From Burkholderia ambifaria AMMD (GTDB taxonomy: Bacteria; Pseudomonadota; Gammaproteobacteria; Burkholderiales; Burkholderiaceae): a stretch of 64,000 bases of DNA. The translations under genes and the position numbers were made by a program. The notes beneath the pieces were generated by a model. That model was not told the DNA's origin and did not search any database. It saw nothing but the letters and a program-made list of their open reading frames with translations. Shown here in pieces: positions 32,028-41,336 of this stretch. Position 1 is the first letter of the stretch. Every line of letters starts with the position of its first letter. The stretch lies in assembly GCF_000203915.1 (NCBI RefSeq), contig NC_008390.1, positions 3,162,001 to 3,226,000 of the forward strand, in the 5' to 3' direction.

Positions 32028-32930
32028 TTACACGCCGAGCAGCGGGCGCGCATAGTGATCGACGAGCAGCGCGGCGAACAGCAGCGACAGGTAGACGATC
32101 GAGTAGCGGAAAGCCTTGCGGGCGAGTTCGTCCGAATAATCGCGGTAGATCTTCCACGCATACGCGAGGAACACCGCGCCGAGCAGCACCGCGCTCGCCA
32201 GGTAGACGACGCCGCTCATCCCGGAGATGAACGGCATCAGCGTGACCGCGAACAGGATCACCGTATACAGCAGGATGTGCAGCCGCGTGAATTTCTCGCC
32301 GTGCGTGACCGGCAGCATCGGCAGGCCCGCGTTTTCGTAATCCTTGCGGCGATAGAGCGCGAGCACCCAGAAATGCGGCGGCGTCCACACGAAGATGATC
32401 AGCACGAGGATCCATGCATCGCCGGGCACCGCGCCGGTGACCGCGGCCCAGCCGAGCGCCGGCGGCATCGCGCCCGACGCACCGCCGATCACGATGTTCT
32501 GCGGCGTCATCGGCTTGAGCAGCAGCGTATAGACCACCGCGTAGCCGACGAACGTCGCGATCGTCAGCCACATCGTCAGCGGGTTCGTGAACGTATACAG
32601 CGTCCACGCGCCGACGCTGCCGAGCACGGCCGAGAACAGCAGGATCTGCGGGGTCGTGATCTCGCCGCGCGCGGACGGACGCCACGCGGTGCGGCGCATC
32701 ATCGCGTCGATCTTCTGCTCGACGAGACAGTTGATCGCGAACGCGGCGCCGGCCAGCAGCCAGATGCCGATGGTGCCGCCGATCAGCACATGCCACGGCA
32801 CCATGCCCGGCGTCGCGAGGAACATGCCGATCACCGCGCAGAACACCGCGAGCTGCGTGACACGCGGCTTCGTCAGCGCCATGTACTGCGAAAACCGGCT
32901 ACCGGGCGATTGGGAGAGGGTGCTTTGCAT
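32028..32930 (-). CDS. ctaB: Protohaem IX farnesyltransferase (haem O synthase)
   Basis: 300-residue integral membrane prenyltransferase that adds farnesyl to haem B, giving haem O for conversion to haem A. Typical motifs are [15 protein letters not shown] near 16-30, [19 protein letters not shown] near 75-95 with a prenyl-diphosphate-binding Asp, and a later [14 protein letters not shown]. About nine helices are visible. The start at 32930 ([10 protein letters not shown]) fits family length. It follows ctaA with 8 bases between, matching the biosynthetic order. Confidence 0.95.
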   Translation of the reverse strand: MQSTLSQSPGSRFSQYMALTKPRVTQLAVFCAVIGMFLATPGMVPWHVLIGGTIGIWLLAGAAFAINCLVEQKIDAMMRRTAWRPSARGEITTPQILLFSAVLGSVGAWTLYTFTNPLTMWLTIATFVGYAVVYTLLLKPMTPQNIVIGGASGAMPPALGWAAVTGAVPGDAWILVLIIFVWTPPHFWVLALYRRKDYENAGLPMLPVTHGEKFTRLHILLYTVILFAVTLMPFISGMSGVVYLASAVLLGAVFLAYAWKIYRDYSDELARKAFRYSIVYLSLLFAALLVDHYARPLLGV

Positions 32931-32938
32931 GGGGACGG

Positions 32939-34051
32939 TCACGCCGGGGCGGCGTCGCGCGCGGGCTGCACGACACGGCCGGGGCGGCTTGAAAGGATGC
33001 GAAAGTTTAACATGACGACGAGCAGCAGCAGGATCGCGGCGCCGCCGTTGTGCGCGACGGCGACCGGCAGCGGCCACTGCAGCACGATGTTGGTCAGGCC
33101 CGTCAGGAACTGCAGCACGACGACCAGCAGCACGCCGTTCGCGGGCCGCCGCAGCGACTCGAAGCGGCGCATCTTCAGCGCGAACGCGACCAGATACGCG
33201 ACGACGACGAACGCGAACGTGCGATGGGTCCAGTGGATCGCGACCAGCGCGTCCTGCGTGATCGCCTCGCCGTCCTTCGTCATCCCGAGCGCGCGCCACA
33301 GATGGAAGCCCTGGCCGAAGTTCATCGACGGCAGCCACTGGCCGTTGCAGGTCGGGAAATCGGTACACGCGAGCACCGCGTAGTTGGTGCTCACCCAGCC
33401 GCCGAGCGCGATCTGCACGACCAGCAGCACCAGCGCGGCGAGCGCGGCCGCGCGGTAGCGGCCGGCCTCCGGATCATGCGACGGCAGCGGCGTCTGCCGC
33501 GCGGCGAGCCAGCCGAGCGTGCCGAGCAGCGCGAGACCGAGCAGCAGATGGGTCGTGACGATCACCGGCTGCAGCTTCATCGTGACCGTCCACGCGCCGA
33601 ACACGCCCTGCACGACGATCAGCAGCAGCAGGCTCGTCGGCCACCACGGCGACACGTGCAGCGGGCGGCGGCGCAGCCGCGCCGACCATGCGATCACGAC
33701 CTGCGCGATGATCAGCACGCCGATCGCCATCGCGAAATAGCGGTGGATCATCTCGATCCACGCCTTCGTCATGCTGACGGGGCCGGTCGGCATCGCCTGG
33801 TGCGCGGCCGTGATCGCGGCGTGCGCGATGAACGGCGACGACGTGCCGTAGCAGCCGGGCCAGTCCGGGCAGCCGAGCCCCGAATCGGTCAGCCGCGTGA
33901 AGCCGCCGAACATCACCAGGTCGAGCGTCAGGAACGTGGTGATCCACACCAGCTTGCGGAACTTGTCGTCGTCGGCCTTCACCCACACGTACGACAGCGG
34001 CAGCAGCGCGATGCACAGGCCGATCAGGCCGAGTTGCAGTAGATACGACAT
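32939..34051 (-). CDS. ctaA: Haem A synthase (COX15/CtaA)
   Basis: 370-residue, eight-helix membrane enzyme that oxidises haem O to haem A. Conserved segments are [25 protein letters not shown] near 45-70, EMIHRYFAM with a haem-ligand His near 103, and a second half with [13 protein letters not shown] and [11 protein letters not shown], containing the matching ligands. The paired-Cys loops of the type found in CtaA are present in the periplasmic region. It sits between the Sco-like gene and ctaB. Confidence 0.95.
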   Translation of the reverse strand: MSYLLQLGLIGLCIALLPLSYVWVKADDDKFRKLVWITTFLTLDLVMFGGFTRLTDSGLGCPDWPGCYGTSSPFIAHAAITAAHQAMPTGPVSMTKAWIEMIHRYFAMAIGVLIIAQVVIAWSARLRRRPLHVSPWWPTSLLLLIVVQGVFGAWTVTMKLQPVIVTTHLLLGLALLGTLGWLAARQTPLPSHDPEAGRYRAAALAALVLLVVQIALGGWVSTNYAVLACTDFPTCNGQWLPSMNFGQGFHLWRALGMTKDGEAITQDALVAIHWTHRTFAFVVVAYLVAFALKMRRFESLRRPANGVLLVVVLQFLTGLTNIVLQWPLPVAVAHNGGAAILLLLVVMLNFRILSSRPGRVVQPARDAAPA

Positions 34052-34076
34052 CGAATGGTTGCCTCGTTGTCTCGCC

Positions 34077-34703
34077 TTAGCCGATGCTCGACCACTTCAG
34101 CAGTTTCGTGACGTCCGCCTTGATCTTGCTGGGGTTCGGGTTCTTCGGGAAACGCATCATCAGGTTGCCGTTCGGATCGACCATGTAGAGGTGGTCGCTG
34201 TCCTTCGTGCCGGCATCGGCCGGCAGCCATGCGGCGACCGCGGCCGGATCGGCGACCAGCCGGCGCGTGTCCGGATAGGCTTCCAGCACCTTCGGCGGCA
34301 CCGCGCCCGCATCGCTGCGCAGCCACACCATCGTGAGCCGGTGTCGCTCGCCCGCCTGCGTGACGCGGATCTGGCGCATGAAATAGAGCTTCTGCGCGCA
34401 TGCGTCGTCGCACGCACTGCGGTCGGTCATCACGAACAGCCACACGCCGCGCAGCGACGACAGCGGCACCGTCTTGCCGGTTTCGTCGGTGACCTGCAGG
34501 TCGGCCGGGATCGGCCGCTGCGGCTCGATCAGCGTGCCGTAGTTGGTCGAGCCGCCCTTCGGCTTGATCACGTAATAGGTGAAATACGACGCGAGTATCG
34601 GCGCCGCGCACACGAGCCCGAGCAGCACGAGCATCCAGCGGCCGCGCTTGCGGGCCGCCGGCGAAACCGGCGTCGCGGCCGGACCCTGACGGGAAGATTG
34701 CAT
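34077..34703 (-). CDS. Membrane-anchored Sco-like oxidase assembly protein
   Basis: 208-residue protein with one N-terminal helix (WMLVLLGLVCAAPILASYFTYYVI, about 24-47) and a thioredoxin-like domain that keeps a Sco-style CDDAC (CxxxC) motif near 100 and a DHLYMVDPNG segment near 170 that could supply the third copper ligand. It is therefore probably a divergent copper or thiol chaperone for cytochrome oxidase; it is usually annotated only as a membrane protein. ATG 34703 is used; TTG 34709 has better Shine-Dalgarno spacing (GAGAGG). Confidence 0.7.
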   Translation of the reverse strand: MQSSRQGPAATPVSPAARKRGRWMLVLLGLVCAAPILASYFTYYVIKPKGGSTNYGTLIEPQRPIPADLQVTDETGKTVPLSSLRGVWLFVMTDRSACDDACAQKLYFMRQIRVTQAGERHRLTMVWLRSDAGAVPPKVLEAYPDTRRLVADPAAVAAWLPADAGTKDSDHLYMVDPNGNLMMRFPKNPNPSKIKADVTKLLKWSSIG

Positions 34704-34763
34704 GGACAAATCAGACCTCTCGAAACGAACCCGCGGCGCCGCCGCCGCGTCCGGGCATGGCGC

Positions 34764-35474
34764 TCACGCGCCGGCCGACTTCTTCGCCGCACGCCGCGCG
34801 GCGTACAGGCCGAAGCCGAGCGCGGCGGCCGCCATGGCCCACCACTGAAACATGTAACCGTAATTGCGCTCGACGCCGGTCGTCGCCGCCGGCCAGTCGC
34901 GCACGAGCTTGTCGCCGTCGTCGCTCGTCTGCTGGATCACGAACGGCTGCAGCGGCAGCCCCGTTTCCTTCGCATACGCGGCGACGTCCAGGTTCTGCCG
35001 GATTTTCTGGTGCGCGGCCGAGCCGCCTTCGCCGAGCTCGAACGCACGCGACGCGTCGGCGCGCGCAATGCCTTCGATCTCGATCTCGCCGTCGGGCGTC
35101 GCGAACGGCTCGATCGCCGTGCGATCGGCGATGTTGCGCGGCAGCCAGCCGCGGTTCACCAGCACGACGCCGCCGCCCGAGAGTTTAAACGGCATCACGA
35201 CGTAAAAACCCGGCTGGTCGTTATACGGCCGATTGTCGAGGAACACCGCCTGCTCCGGCATGAAGCGGCCCCGCGCCCGCACGCGGTGGAACTCGATCGA
35301 CGCGAGCGGAATCGGCTGAGCACCGACGTCGACGGGCGCCGCGTGCTCGTAGCGCACCACGCTCGCCTGCAGAGCTTCCTTCTGGTGCGCGCGGTCGCGC
35401 TGCCAGAACCCGAGGCGGATCGTGACCGCGACGACGACGAGAATCAGCAGCGCAGGCAGCCAGCGGATCTTCAT
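34764..35474 (-). CDS. SURF1-family oxidase assembly protein
   Basis: 236-residue SURF1 protein, implicated in haem A delivery to subunit I. It begins with one helix (RWLPALLILVVVAVTIRLGFWQ) followed by RAHQKEAL, the family start, then the conserved GRFMPEQAVFLDNRPYNDQPGFYVVMPF and VLVNRGWLPR segments, and ends with a second helix (NYGYMFQWWAMAAAALGFGLY). Starts further upstream (to 35873) are rejected as they run into another gene. It is divergent from the DUF2909 gene. Confidence 0.9.
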   Translation of the reverse strand: MKIRWLPALLILVVVAVTIRLGFWQRDRAHQKEALQASVVRYEHAAPVDVGAQPIPLASIEFHRVRARGRFMPEQAVFLDNRPYNDQPGFYVVMPFKLSGGGVVLVNRGWLPRNIADRTAIEPFATPDGEIEIEGIARADASRAFELGEGGSAAHQKIRQNLDVAAYAKETGLPLQPFVIQQTSDDGDKLVRDWPAATTGVERNYGYMFQWWAMAAAALGFGLYAARRAAKKSAGA

Positions 35475-35558
35475 CGGGCCGCCCGCCGGGCGCATTCGCG
35501 AAAGCGAAGTGCGATAATTATCCTCTTCCTTTCGAATTGCCGTCGTCCGGTTCGTGTC

Positions 35559-35768
35559 ATGCACATCCTCGTTCCCATCGCCTTCGTCCTCATCATCGCC
35601 AGCATGGGCTCGGCGCTCTACTTCATGATGCACGACCGCGGCCATACGAAGCGCATGGTCTGGTCGCTGGCCACCCGCGTCGGGCTGTCGGTGTCGCTGT
35701 TCCTGTTCATCCTGTTCGCGAACTGGATGGGCTGGATCCATTCGACCGGCCTGCCGATCGGGCGTTGA
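35559..35768 (+). CDS. Twin-transmembrane protein (DUF2909 type)
   Basis: 69-residue protein with two hydrophobic helices (HILVPIAFVLIIASMGSALYFMM and VGLSVSLFLFILFANWMGWI) joined by a basic loop (HDRGHTKRM). This matches the small DUF2909 family encoded beside oxidase genes in betaproteobacteria. Function unknown; a helper in cytochrome oxidase assembly is inferred from position only. It is the sole plus-strand gene in the cta cluster. Confidence 0.8.
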   Translation: MHILVPIAFVLIIASMGSALYFMMHDRGHTKRMVWSLATRVGLSVSLFLFILFANWMGWIHSTGLPIGR

Positions 35769-35906
35769 TGCATTCGCCACGCCGGCTGCCGTGACATTTC
35801 GCCGCATGGCGGCGCCACCAAGCAAAAGCGCCGCCTGACTGAGTCGCGGCGGCGCCGGGGGCGTCGAGCGCAAGCAGCCGGCCGCTGCGTCGCGTTCGCC
35901 AATGAA

Positions 35907-35936
35907 AACGGCCCGCGCATCGCTGCGCGGGCCGTT
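35907..35936. terminator. Terminator between DUF2909 gene and ctaE
   Basis: AACGGCCCGCGCA/TGCGCGGGCCGTT 13-base stem with a 4-base loop between the convergent genes. On the minus strand it is followed by TTTT and lies just past the ctaE stop. Confidence 0.85.
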
Positions 35937-35943
35937 GTTCCAT

Positions 35944-36801
35944 TTACAGCCAGTAGACGACGACGTACAGGCCGAGCCAGACGACGTCGACGAAGTGCCA
36001 GTACCAAGCAGCGCCTTCGAATGCGAAGTGGTGATCCGGCTTGAAGTGGCCGCGGATCATCCGCACCAGCACCACCGCGAGCATCGTGCCGCCGAGGAAC
36101 ACGTGGAAGCCGTGGAAGCCCGTCAGCAGGAAGAACGTCGAGCCGTACACGCCCGAGTTCAGCGTCAGGTTCAGTTCGTTGTACGCGTGATAGTACTCGA
36201 AGCCCTGCAGGAACAGGAAGCAGATACCGAGCGCGAGCGTCGCGGCGAGCCACGCGATCGCCTTCTTGCGGTAATTGTCGCGCAGCGCGTGGTGCGAGAT
36301 CGTCAGCGTCACGCCCGACGACAGCAGGAACGCGGTGTTCAGCGTCGGGATCGGCCACGGGCCCATCGTCTTGAAGTGACCGGCGAGCGCGGCGGGGCCT
36401 TCGTTCGGCCACACGGCGGAGAAATCCGGCCAGATCAGCTTGTAGTCGAGGCTGCCGAGCTGGTGCAGCGCGATTTCACGCGCATAGAAGAGCGCGCCGA
36501 AGAACGCGCCGAAGAACATGACTTCCGAGAAGATGAACCAGCTCATGCTCCAGCGGTACGACTTGTCGACGTTCTTGCCGTAATGACCGCCTTCCGACTC
36601 GGCGATCGCGTCGCCGAACCAGTGATACAGCGTGAAGAGCAACCACAGCAGGCCGAGCAGCGCCGTGTACGGCGCCCAGTCGTGACCGTTGATCCACAGC
36701 GCCACCGATCCGAGCATGACAAGCAGGCCGATGGCCGCGCTGATCGGATGCTGCGACGGATGCGGCACGAAATAGTACGGGGTCTGGTTTTGACCGCTCA
36801 T
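35944..36801 (-). CDS. ctaE: Cytochrome c oxidase subunit III
   Basis: 285-residue membrane subunit of the aa3-type oxidase with about seven helices. It has the family segments WFGDAIAESEGGHYGKNVDKSYRWSMSWFIFSEVMFFGAFFGALFYAR and FYLLTGFHGFHVFLGG-type (here FFLLTGFHGFHVFLGGTMLAV), ending EGAAWYWHFVDVVWLGLYVVVYWL. The start at 36801 (MSGQNQTPYYFVPHPSQHPI) fits betaproteobacterial subunit III. It is preceded by the DUF2970 gene in the same operon. Confidence 0.96.
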   Translation of the reverse strand: MSGQNQTPYYFVPHPSQHPISAAIGLLVMLGSVALWINGHDWAPYTALLGLLWLLFTLYHWFGDAIAESEGGHYGKNVDKSYRWSMSWFIFSEVMFFGAFFGALFYAREIALHQLGSLDYKLIWPDFSAVWPNEGPAALAGHFKTMGPWPIPTLNTAFLLSSGVTLTISHHALRDNYRKKAIAWLAATLALGICFLFLQGFEYYHAYNELNLTLNSGVYGSTFFLLTGFHGFHVFLGGTMLAVVLVRMIRGHFKPDHHFAFEGAAWYWHFVDVVWLGLYVVVYWL

Positions 36802-36939
36802 GCTTGATTCTCCACTTCAGTCCAATTTATGTACCGGAAACCGCTCCGGCTGTATTTCTTGCGCGGCGCGACCGCCGCCGCTCTTTCCCGCACGCGGCGC
36901 CCGGGCGCCACGCACTGCATTCTTTCGTGGCCGCGGGCC

Positions 36940-37140
36940 TCAGCCCACGACCGCACGCACGATCAGGATCAGCACGCCGATGAACACGCCGGCCGCGATC
37001 AACGCGACGATCAGCACATGCAGCGGATTGAGCTGCGTCGCATCGGCCTCCAGGTCGCGCCGCTTGCGCACCCCGAAGAACGACCACAACACCGCGCGCA
37101 CCGCCTGGCCGAACGACCCGCTCCGCTTGGTCTCCGTCAT
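36940..37140 (-). CDS. Small DUF2970 membrane protein
   Basis: 66-residue protein with a basic soluble N-terminus (ETKRSGSFGQAVRAVLWSFFGVRKRRDLEAD) and one C-terminal helix (LNPLHVLIVALIAAGVFIGVLILIVRAVV), matching the DUF2970 family that sits between ctaG and ctaE in this group. Function unknown; its fixed position suggests an oxidase assembly role. It starts 16 bases after ctaG. No other ORF is seen in the 138 bases before ctaE. Confidence 0.85.
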   Translation of the reverse strand: MTETKRSGSFGQAVRAVLWSFFGVRKRRDLEADATQLNPLHVLIVALIAAGVFIGVLILIVRAVVG

Positions 37141-37156
37141 CGCCCCGTCTCCCTCG

Positions 37157-37765
37157 TCATGCGTCCGGTTTCGCCGCGCCCTGCGCCGCGGTCTTGCGCG
37201 GTGCCGGCGCCGGCTCGGCCGGCGTATTCAGTTCGAAGAACGTGTACGACAGCGTGATCGTCTTCACGTCCTTCGGCAGTTTCGGATCGATCACGAACAC
37301 CACCGGCATCTTGCGCGACTCGTTCGCGGCCAGCGTCTGCTGCGTGAAGCAAAAACACTCGATCTTCTTGAAGAACTCCGTCGCCTGCTTCGGCGCGTAG
37401 CTCGGAATCGCCTGCGCCACCACCGGCCGGCCCTGCCCGTTGGTCACGTCGTAGACGATCGTCGTCAGTTCGCCCGGATGCACGTCGAGGCTGTTGTGCT
37501 CCGGCTTGAAACCGAGCGGGCCGCGCGCATTCGCATCGAACTCGACCGACACCGTGCGGCCATAGTCGACCTGCGAGTTCTTCGCCTCGCGCTCGCTGAC
37601 ATCCCGCTGCACCAGGTTGTTGATGCCGGTGATCTGGCAAATCGCGCGATACATCGGAATCAGCGCGAAGCCGAAGCCGAACATCAATCCGGCCACGACG
37701 AAGAGCTTCACCAGCATCGAACGATTGAACGCGCGATCGGCGGCGCCCTCTTCCGGCTTCGACAT
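37157..37765 (-). CDS. ctaG: Cytochrome c oxidase assembly protein CtaG/Cox11
   Basis: 202-residue copper chaperone for the CuB site of subunit I. It has one N-terminal helix (MLVKLFVVAGLMFGFGFALIPMY) and a periplasmic immunoglobulin-like domain with the copper-binding motif IECFCFTQQ near 140, plus the conserved MYRAICQITGINN. It lies between the small assembly protein gene and the DUF2970 gene. Confidence 0.96.
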   Translation of the reverse strand: MSKPEEGAADRAFNRSMLVKLFVVAGLMFGFGFALIPMYRAICQITGINNLVQRDVSEREAKNSQVDYGRTVSVEFDANARGPLGFKPEHNSLDVHPGELTTIVYDVTNGQGRPVVAQAIPSYAPKQATEFFKKIECFCFTQQTLAANESRKMPVVFVIDPKLPKDVKTITLSYTFFELNTPAEPAPAPRKTAAQGAAKPDA

Positions 37766-37800
37766 ACGACGACTTCCTCGCTACTGCGTCAGTTACTGCA

Positions 37801-37941
37801 TCAGTGGGTGGACAGCCACCACTGCTTGATCACGACACCCACGAAAAAAACGGCGGCGATGACGAGCAGGGTGAGGCCGAGCCGCTTGTTGCCCGCGCGA
37901 ATCTGCTCGGGCGTTCGTCTTTCTTGTGGATTCCGGTTCAT
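37801..37941 (-). CDS. Cytochrome oxidase small assembly protein
   Basis: 46-residue protein with a basic N-terminus (NRNPQERRTPEQIRAGNKRLG) and one helix (LTLLVIAAVFFVGVVIKQWWL). It matches the small single-helix assembly protein regularly found between ctaD and ctaG in Burkholderia relatives. Only this part of a longer open frame (to 38256) has protein character. Starts 79 bases after ctaD. Function inferred from location. Confidence 0.8.
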   Translation of the reverse strand: MNRNPQERRTPEQIRAGNKRLGLTLLVIAAVFFVGVVIKQWWLSTH

Positions 37942-38020
37942 CTGAAACTTCGCTGAAACTCGATTCCGCGCCCGCCGCGCCTGCCTGCGCGGCAGGCAAC
38001 GGCGGAACGCCAGGTGAAAC

Positions 38021-39628
38021 TTATTCGACGTGCGGCGGTTGCTCGAACGTGTGGAACGGAGCCGGGCTCGGCACCGTCCATTCGAGGCCCGTCGCGCCAT
38101 CCCACGGCTTGTCCGACGCCTTTTCCAGCTCGCCGCCGCCACGGTAGGCCGGCAGCGCGACCGCGAACAGGAAGTACACCTGGGCGAGGCCGAAGCCGAA
38201 TGCGCCGATCGTCGCCACCTGGTTGAAGTCCGTGAACTGCGCCGGGTAGTCCGCATAGCGGCGCGGCATGCCCGCGAGACCGACGAAGTGCATCGGGAAG
38301 AACGTCAGGTTGAAGAAGATCATCGACGCCCAGAAGTGGATCTTGCCGCGCGTCTCGTTGTACATCCAGCCCGTCCACTTCGGCGCCCAGTAGTACCAGC
38401 CCGAGAACAGCGCGAACAGTGACCCGGCCACCAGCACGTAGTGGAAGTGCGCCACCACGAAATAGGTGCCGTGGTACTGGATGTCGAGCGGCGCCATGGC
38501 CAGCATCAGGCCCGTCAGGCCGCCGAACGTGAACACGAACAGGAAGCCGATCGCGAACAGCATCGGGGTTTCGAAGGTCATCGAGCCGCGCCACATCGTC
38601 GCGAGCCAGTTGAACACCTTCACGCCCGTCGGCACCGCGATCAGCATCGTCGCGTACATGAAGAACAGCTGGCCGGTGACCGGCATGCCCGTGGCGAACA
38701 TGTGGTGCGCCCAGACCATGAACGACAGGATCGCGATCGAAGCCGTCGCGTACACCATCGAGCTATAGCCGAACAGCGTCTTGCGTGCGAACGCCGGGAT
38801 CACCTGCGACACGATCCCGAACGCCGGCAGAATCATGATGTACACCTCGGGGTGGCCGAAGAACCAGAAGATGTGCTGGTACATCACCGGGTCGCCGCCG
38901 CCTGCCGCGTTGAAGAACGACGTGCCGAAGTGGCGGTCGAACAGCACCATCGTGATCGCGCCTGCCAGAACCGGCATCACGGCGATCAGCAGGTAGGCGG
39001 TGATCAGCCACGTCCACGCGAACATCGGCATCTTCATCAGCGTCATGCCCGGTGCGCGCATGTTCAGGATCGTCACGACGATGTTGATCCCGCCCATGAT
39101 CGACGATGCGCCCATGATGTGGACCGCGAAGATCGCGAAGTCCATGCCCGGGCCCATCTGCGTCGACAGCGGTGCGTACAGCGTCCAGCCGGCGGCCGTC
39201 GCGCCGCCCGGCGCGAAGAACGAACCGACCAGCAGCACGGCCGCGACCGGCAGCAGCCAGAAGCTGAAGTTGTTCATCCGCGCGAATGCCATGTCGGACG
39301 CGCCGATCTGCAGCGGAATCATCCAGTTCGCGAAGCCGACGAACGCCGGCATGATCGCGCCGAACACCATGATCAGGCCGTGCATCGTCGTGAGTTCGTT
39401 GAAGAACTCCGGACGCATGATCTGCAGGCCCGGCTCGAACAGCTCGGCACGGATGCCGAGGGCCATCACGCCGCCCGACAGGAACATGATGAACGAGAAC
39501 AACAGGTACAGCGTACCGATGTCCTTGTGGTTGGTGGCGAACAACCAGCGCCGCCAGCCATGCGGTGTTTCGTGCGCGTGGTCGTCGTGCGCGTGGTCCG
39601 CGACTACGTCGTGCCCGATGCTAGACAT
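38021..39628 (-). CDS. ctaD: Cytochrome c oxidase subunit I
   Basis: Catalytic subunit of the aa3-type oxidase, carrying haem a and the haem a3-CuB centre. The 535-residue protein has about 12 helices. Diagnostic segments are TTMHGLIMVFGAIMPAFVGFANWMIPLQIGASDMAFARMNNFSFW, FWFFGHPEVYIMILPAFG (CuB His with cross-linked Tyr), WAHHMFATGMP, and HFHYVLVAGSLF near the C-terminus. Its His-rich N-terminus (DVVADHAHDDHAHETPH) is notable. It follows ctaC by 43 bases. Confidence 0.97.
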   Translation of the reverse strand: MSSIGHDVVADHAHDDHAHETPHGWRRWLFATNHKDIGTLYLLFSFIMFLSGGVMALGIRAELFEPGLQIMRPEFFNELTTMHGLIMVFGAIMPAFVGFANWMIPLQIGASDMAFARMNNFSFWLLPVAAVLLVGSFFAPGGATAAGWTLYAPLSTQMGPGMDFAIFAVHIMGASSIMGGINIVVTILNMRAPGMTLMKMPMFAWTWLITAYLLIAVMPVLAGAITMVLFDRHFGTSFFNAAGGGDPVMYQHIFWFFGHPEVYIMILPAFGIVSQVIPAFARKTLFGYSSMVYATASIAILSFMVWAHHMFATGMPVTGQLFFMYATMLIAVPTGVKVFNWLATMWRGSMTFETPMLFAIGFLFVFTFGGLTGLMLAMAPLDIQYHGTYFVVAHFHYVLVAGSLFALFSGWYYWAPKWTGWMYNETRGKIHFWASMIFFNLTFFPMHFVGLAGMPRRYADYPAQFTDFNQVATIGAFGFGLAQVYFLFAVALPAYRGGGELEKASDKPWDGATGLEWTVPSPAPFHTFEQPPHVE

Positions 39629-39671
39629 GAGAATCTCCTAATGCGAATACGTCGACTAACTCAGCGACACG

Positions 39672-41255
39672 TCAAGCCGCCGGCCCGATCTCGACTCGCC
39701 GGGCTTCCTTCGCGTCAGCCCCGCCCGTGATCGTTTCCGGCTTTTTGAGAATAATGTGGTCTTCCGCCACGCCTGCTGCCTTCAGCGCGTCGCGCACGAC
39801 CTGTGCACGATGCTTGGCGAGTTCGGCGTTCGCGTCGGCCGAGCCCGTCTTGTCGGTGAAACCCGACAGCGCGAGCTTCGCGTCCGGATGTGCCTTCGCA
39901 TAGTCGGCCGCTGCGGCGATCGCCGCCTTCGCGTCGGCCGGCAGCACGCTCTTGCCCGTTTCGAAGTAGACCGTCGACAGCGCGGTCGATGCCGGCGCTG
40001 CCGCCGATGCCGCCGCCGACTGCTCGGCCGCGCCCGACGCGGCTTGCGCCGGTGCCGAGGCCGCTTCGGCCGGTGCCGCGGCGCCTGCCGTATCTTCCGG
40101 CATCTTGCCGTTGCGCGCGTCAGCCACTTGCTTCGGCTGCAGCAGATCGTTCTTGTGGTTGCCCCACGAGTTGCGCTCGTACGTGACGACCGATGCGATA
40201 TCGAGGTCCGACAGCGACGCCCACGACGGCATCGCGCCCTTGCCGTGCAGCACGCGCTCGACGTGGCCGGCGATCGGGCCGTTCACGATCGGGCTGCCGT
40301 CCATCGCCGGGAATGCGCCGAGGCCCTTGCCGCTCACCTGGTGGCAGGCCGCGCAGTTCGCCTTGTAGACTTCCTCGCCGTGCGAGACGAGTTCGGCCAT
40401 CGTGTAGACCTTGTTCGGATCGACCGCGGCGCCGGCCAGCTTGGCCTTCTGCGCGGTGACCCACTTCGCGTAGTCGTCGTCCGACAGCACAACGACTACG
40501 ACCGGCATGAACGCGTGTTCCTTGCCGCACAGCTCGGTGCAGAAGCCGCGGAACGTGCCGACCTTGTCGGCCTTGAACCACGTATCGCGCACGAAGCCGG
40601 GGATCGCATCCTGCTTCACGCCGAATGCGGGCACGTACCACGAGTGAACGACGTCGTTCGCGGTCGTGATGATGCGGATCTTCTTGTTGACCGGCACGAC
40701 GAGCGGGTTGTCGACTTCCTGCAGGTACGTCTCGGTGATCGGCTTCTTGCCCATCACTTCGTCACGCGGCGTGCTGAGCGTCGACAGGAAGCCGATGCCC
40801 TCGCCCGGGCCCTTCACGTAGTCGTAGCCCCACTTCCACTGGTAACCGGTGACCTTGATCGTGAGATCGGCGTTGGTCGTGTCCTTCATCGCGACGACGG
40901 CCTTCGTGGCCGGCAGCGCCATCAGCACGACGATGACGAACGGCACGATCGTCCAGATGATCTCGACGGTCGTGCTTTCATGGAAATTGGCGGCCTTGTG
41001 GCCTTTGGATTTGCGGTGCGCGAAGATCGAATAGAACATCACGCCGAACACGCCGACGAAGATCACCGTACACAGGATCAGCATCATCGTGTGGAGATCG
41101 TAGAGCTCCTCGGCGATCTTCGTGACCGGCGGCTGAAAGTTGATCTCGTTGACGCGGGGGCCGCCCGGGCTATCACCGACCGCCAGAGCAGCGCCGGCAA
41201 AGAGCAATCCGCTGCATGCCAGCACGCCCGTGAGGGCTCGCTTGATTGTTTTCAT
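39672..41255 (-). CDS. ctaC: Cytochrome c oxidase subunit II fused to cytochrome c and OmpA-like domains
   Basis: 527-residue electron-entry subunit. Order: signal peptide (about 1-25), two helices (about 55-125), the CuA cupredoxin domain (His204, Cys239, Cys243, His247, Met250), a cytochrome c domain (CAACH, Cys301-Cys304-His305; Met ligand probable in GAMPSW), an Ala-rich linker (about 385-425), and a C-terminal OmpA-like peptidoglycan-binding domain (VYFETGKSVLPADAKAAI..., about 425-525). Subunit II with a fused cytochrome c is well known; the OmpA addition is less common. ATG 41255 has AAGGA upstream. Confidence 0.95.
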   Translation of the reverse strand: MKTIKRALTGVLACSGLLFAGAALAVGDSPGGPRVNEINFQPPVTKIAEELYDLHTMMLILCTVIFVGVFGVMFYSIFAHRKSKGHKAANFHESTTVEIIWTIVPFVIVVLMALPATKAVVAMKDTTNADLTIKVTGYQWKWGYDYVKGPGEGIGFLSTLSTPRDEVMGKKPITETYLQEVDNPLVVPVNKKIRIITTANDVVHSWYVPAFGVKQDAIPGFVRDTWFKADKVGTFRGFCTELCGKEHAFMPVVVVVLSDDDYAKWVTAQKAKLAGAAVDPNKVYTMAELVSHGEEVYKANCAACHQVSGKGLGAFPAMDGSPIVNGPIAGHVERVLHGKGAMPSWASLSDLDIASVVTYERNSWGNHKNDLLQPKQVADARNGKMPEDTAGAAAPAEAASAPAQAASGAAEQSAAASAAAPASTALSTVYFETGKSVLPADAKAAIAAAADYAKAHPDAKLALSGFTDKTGSADANAELAKHRAQVVRDALKAAGVAEDHIILKKPETITGGADAKEARRVEIGPAA

Positions 41256-41336
41256 AGCATCCTTACCCAAAATTTCCATTCAAACCCCTCCCCCGTCGCA
41301 AGCCGCCGGCCTGTTCCGGCCGGTGCCCGCGCCTCG

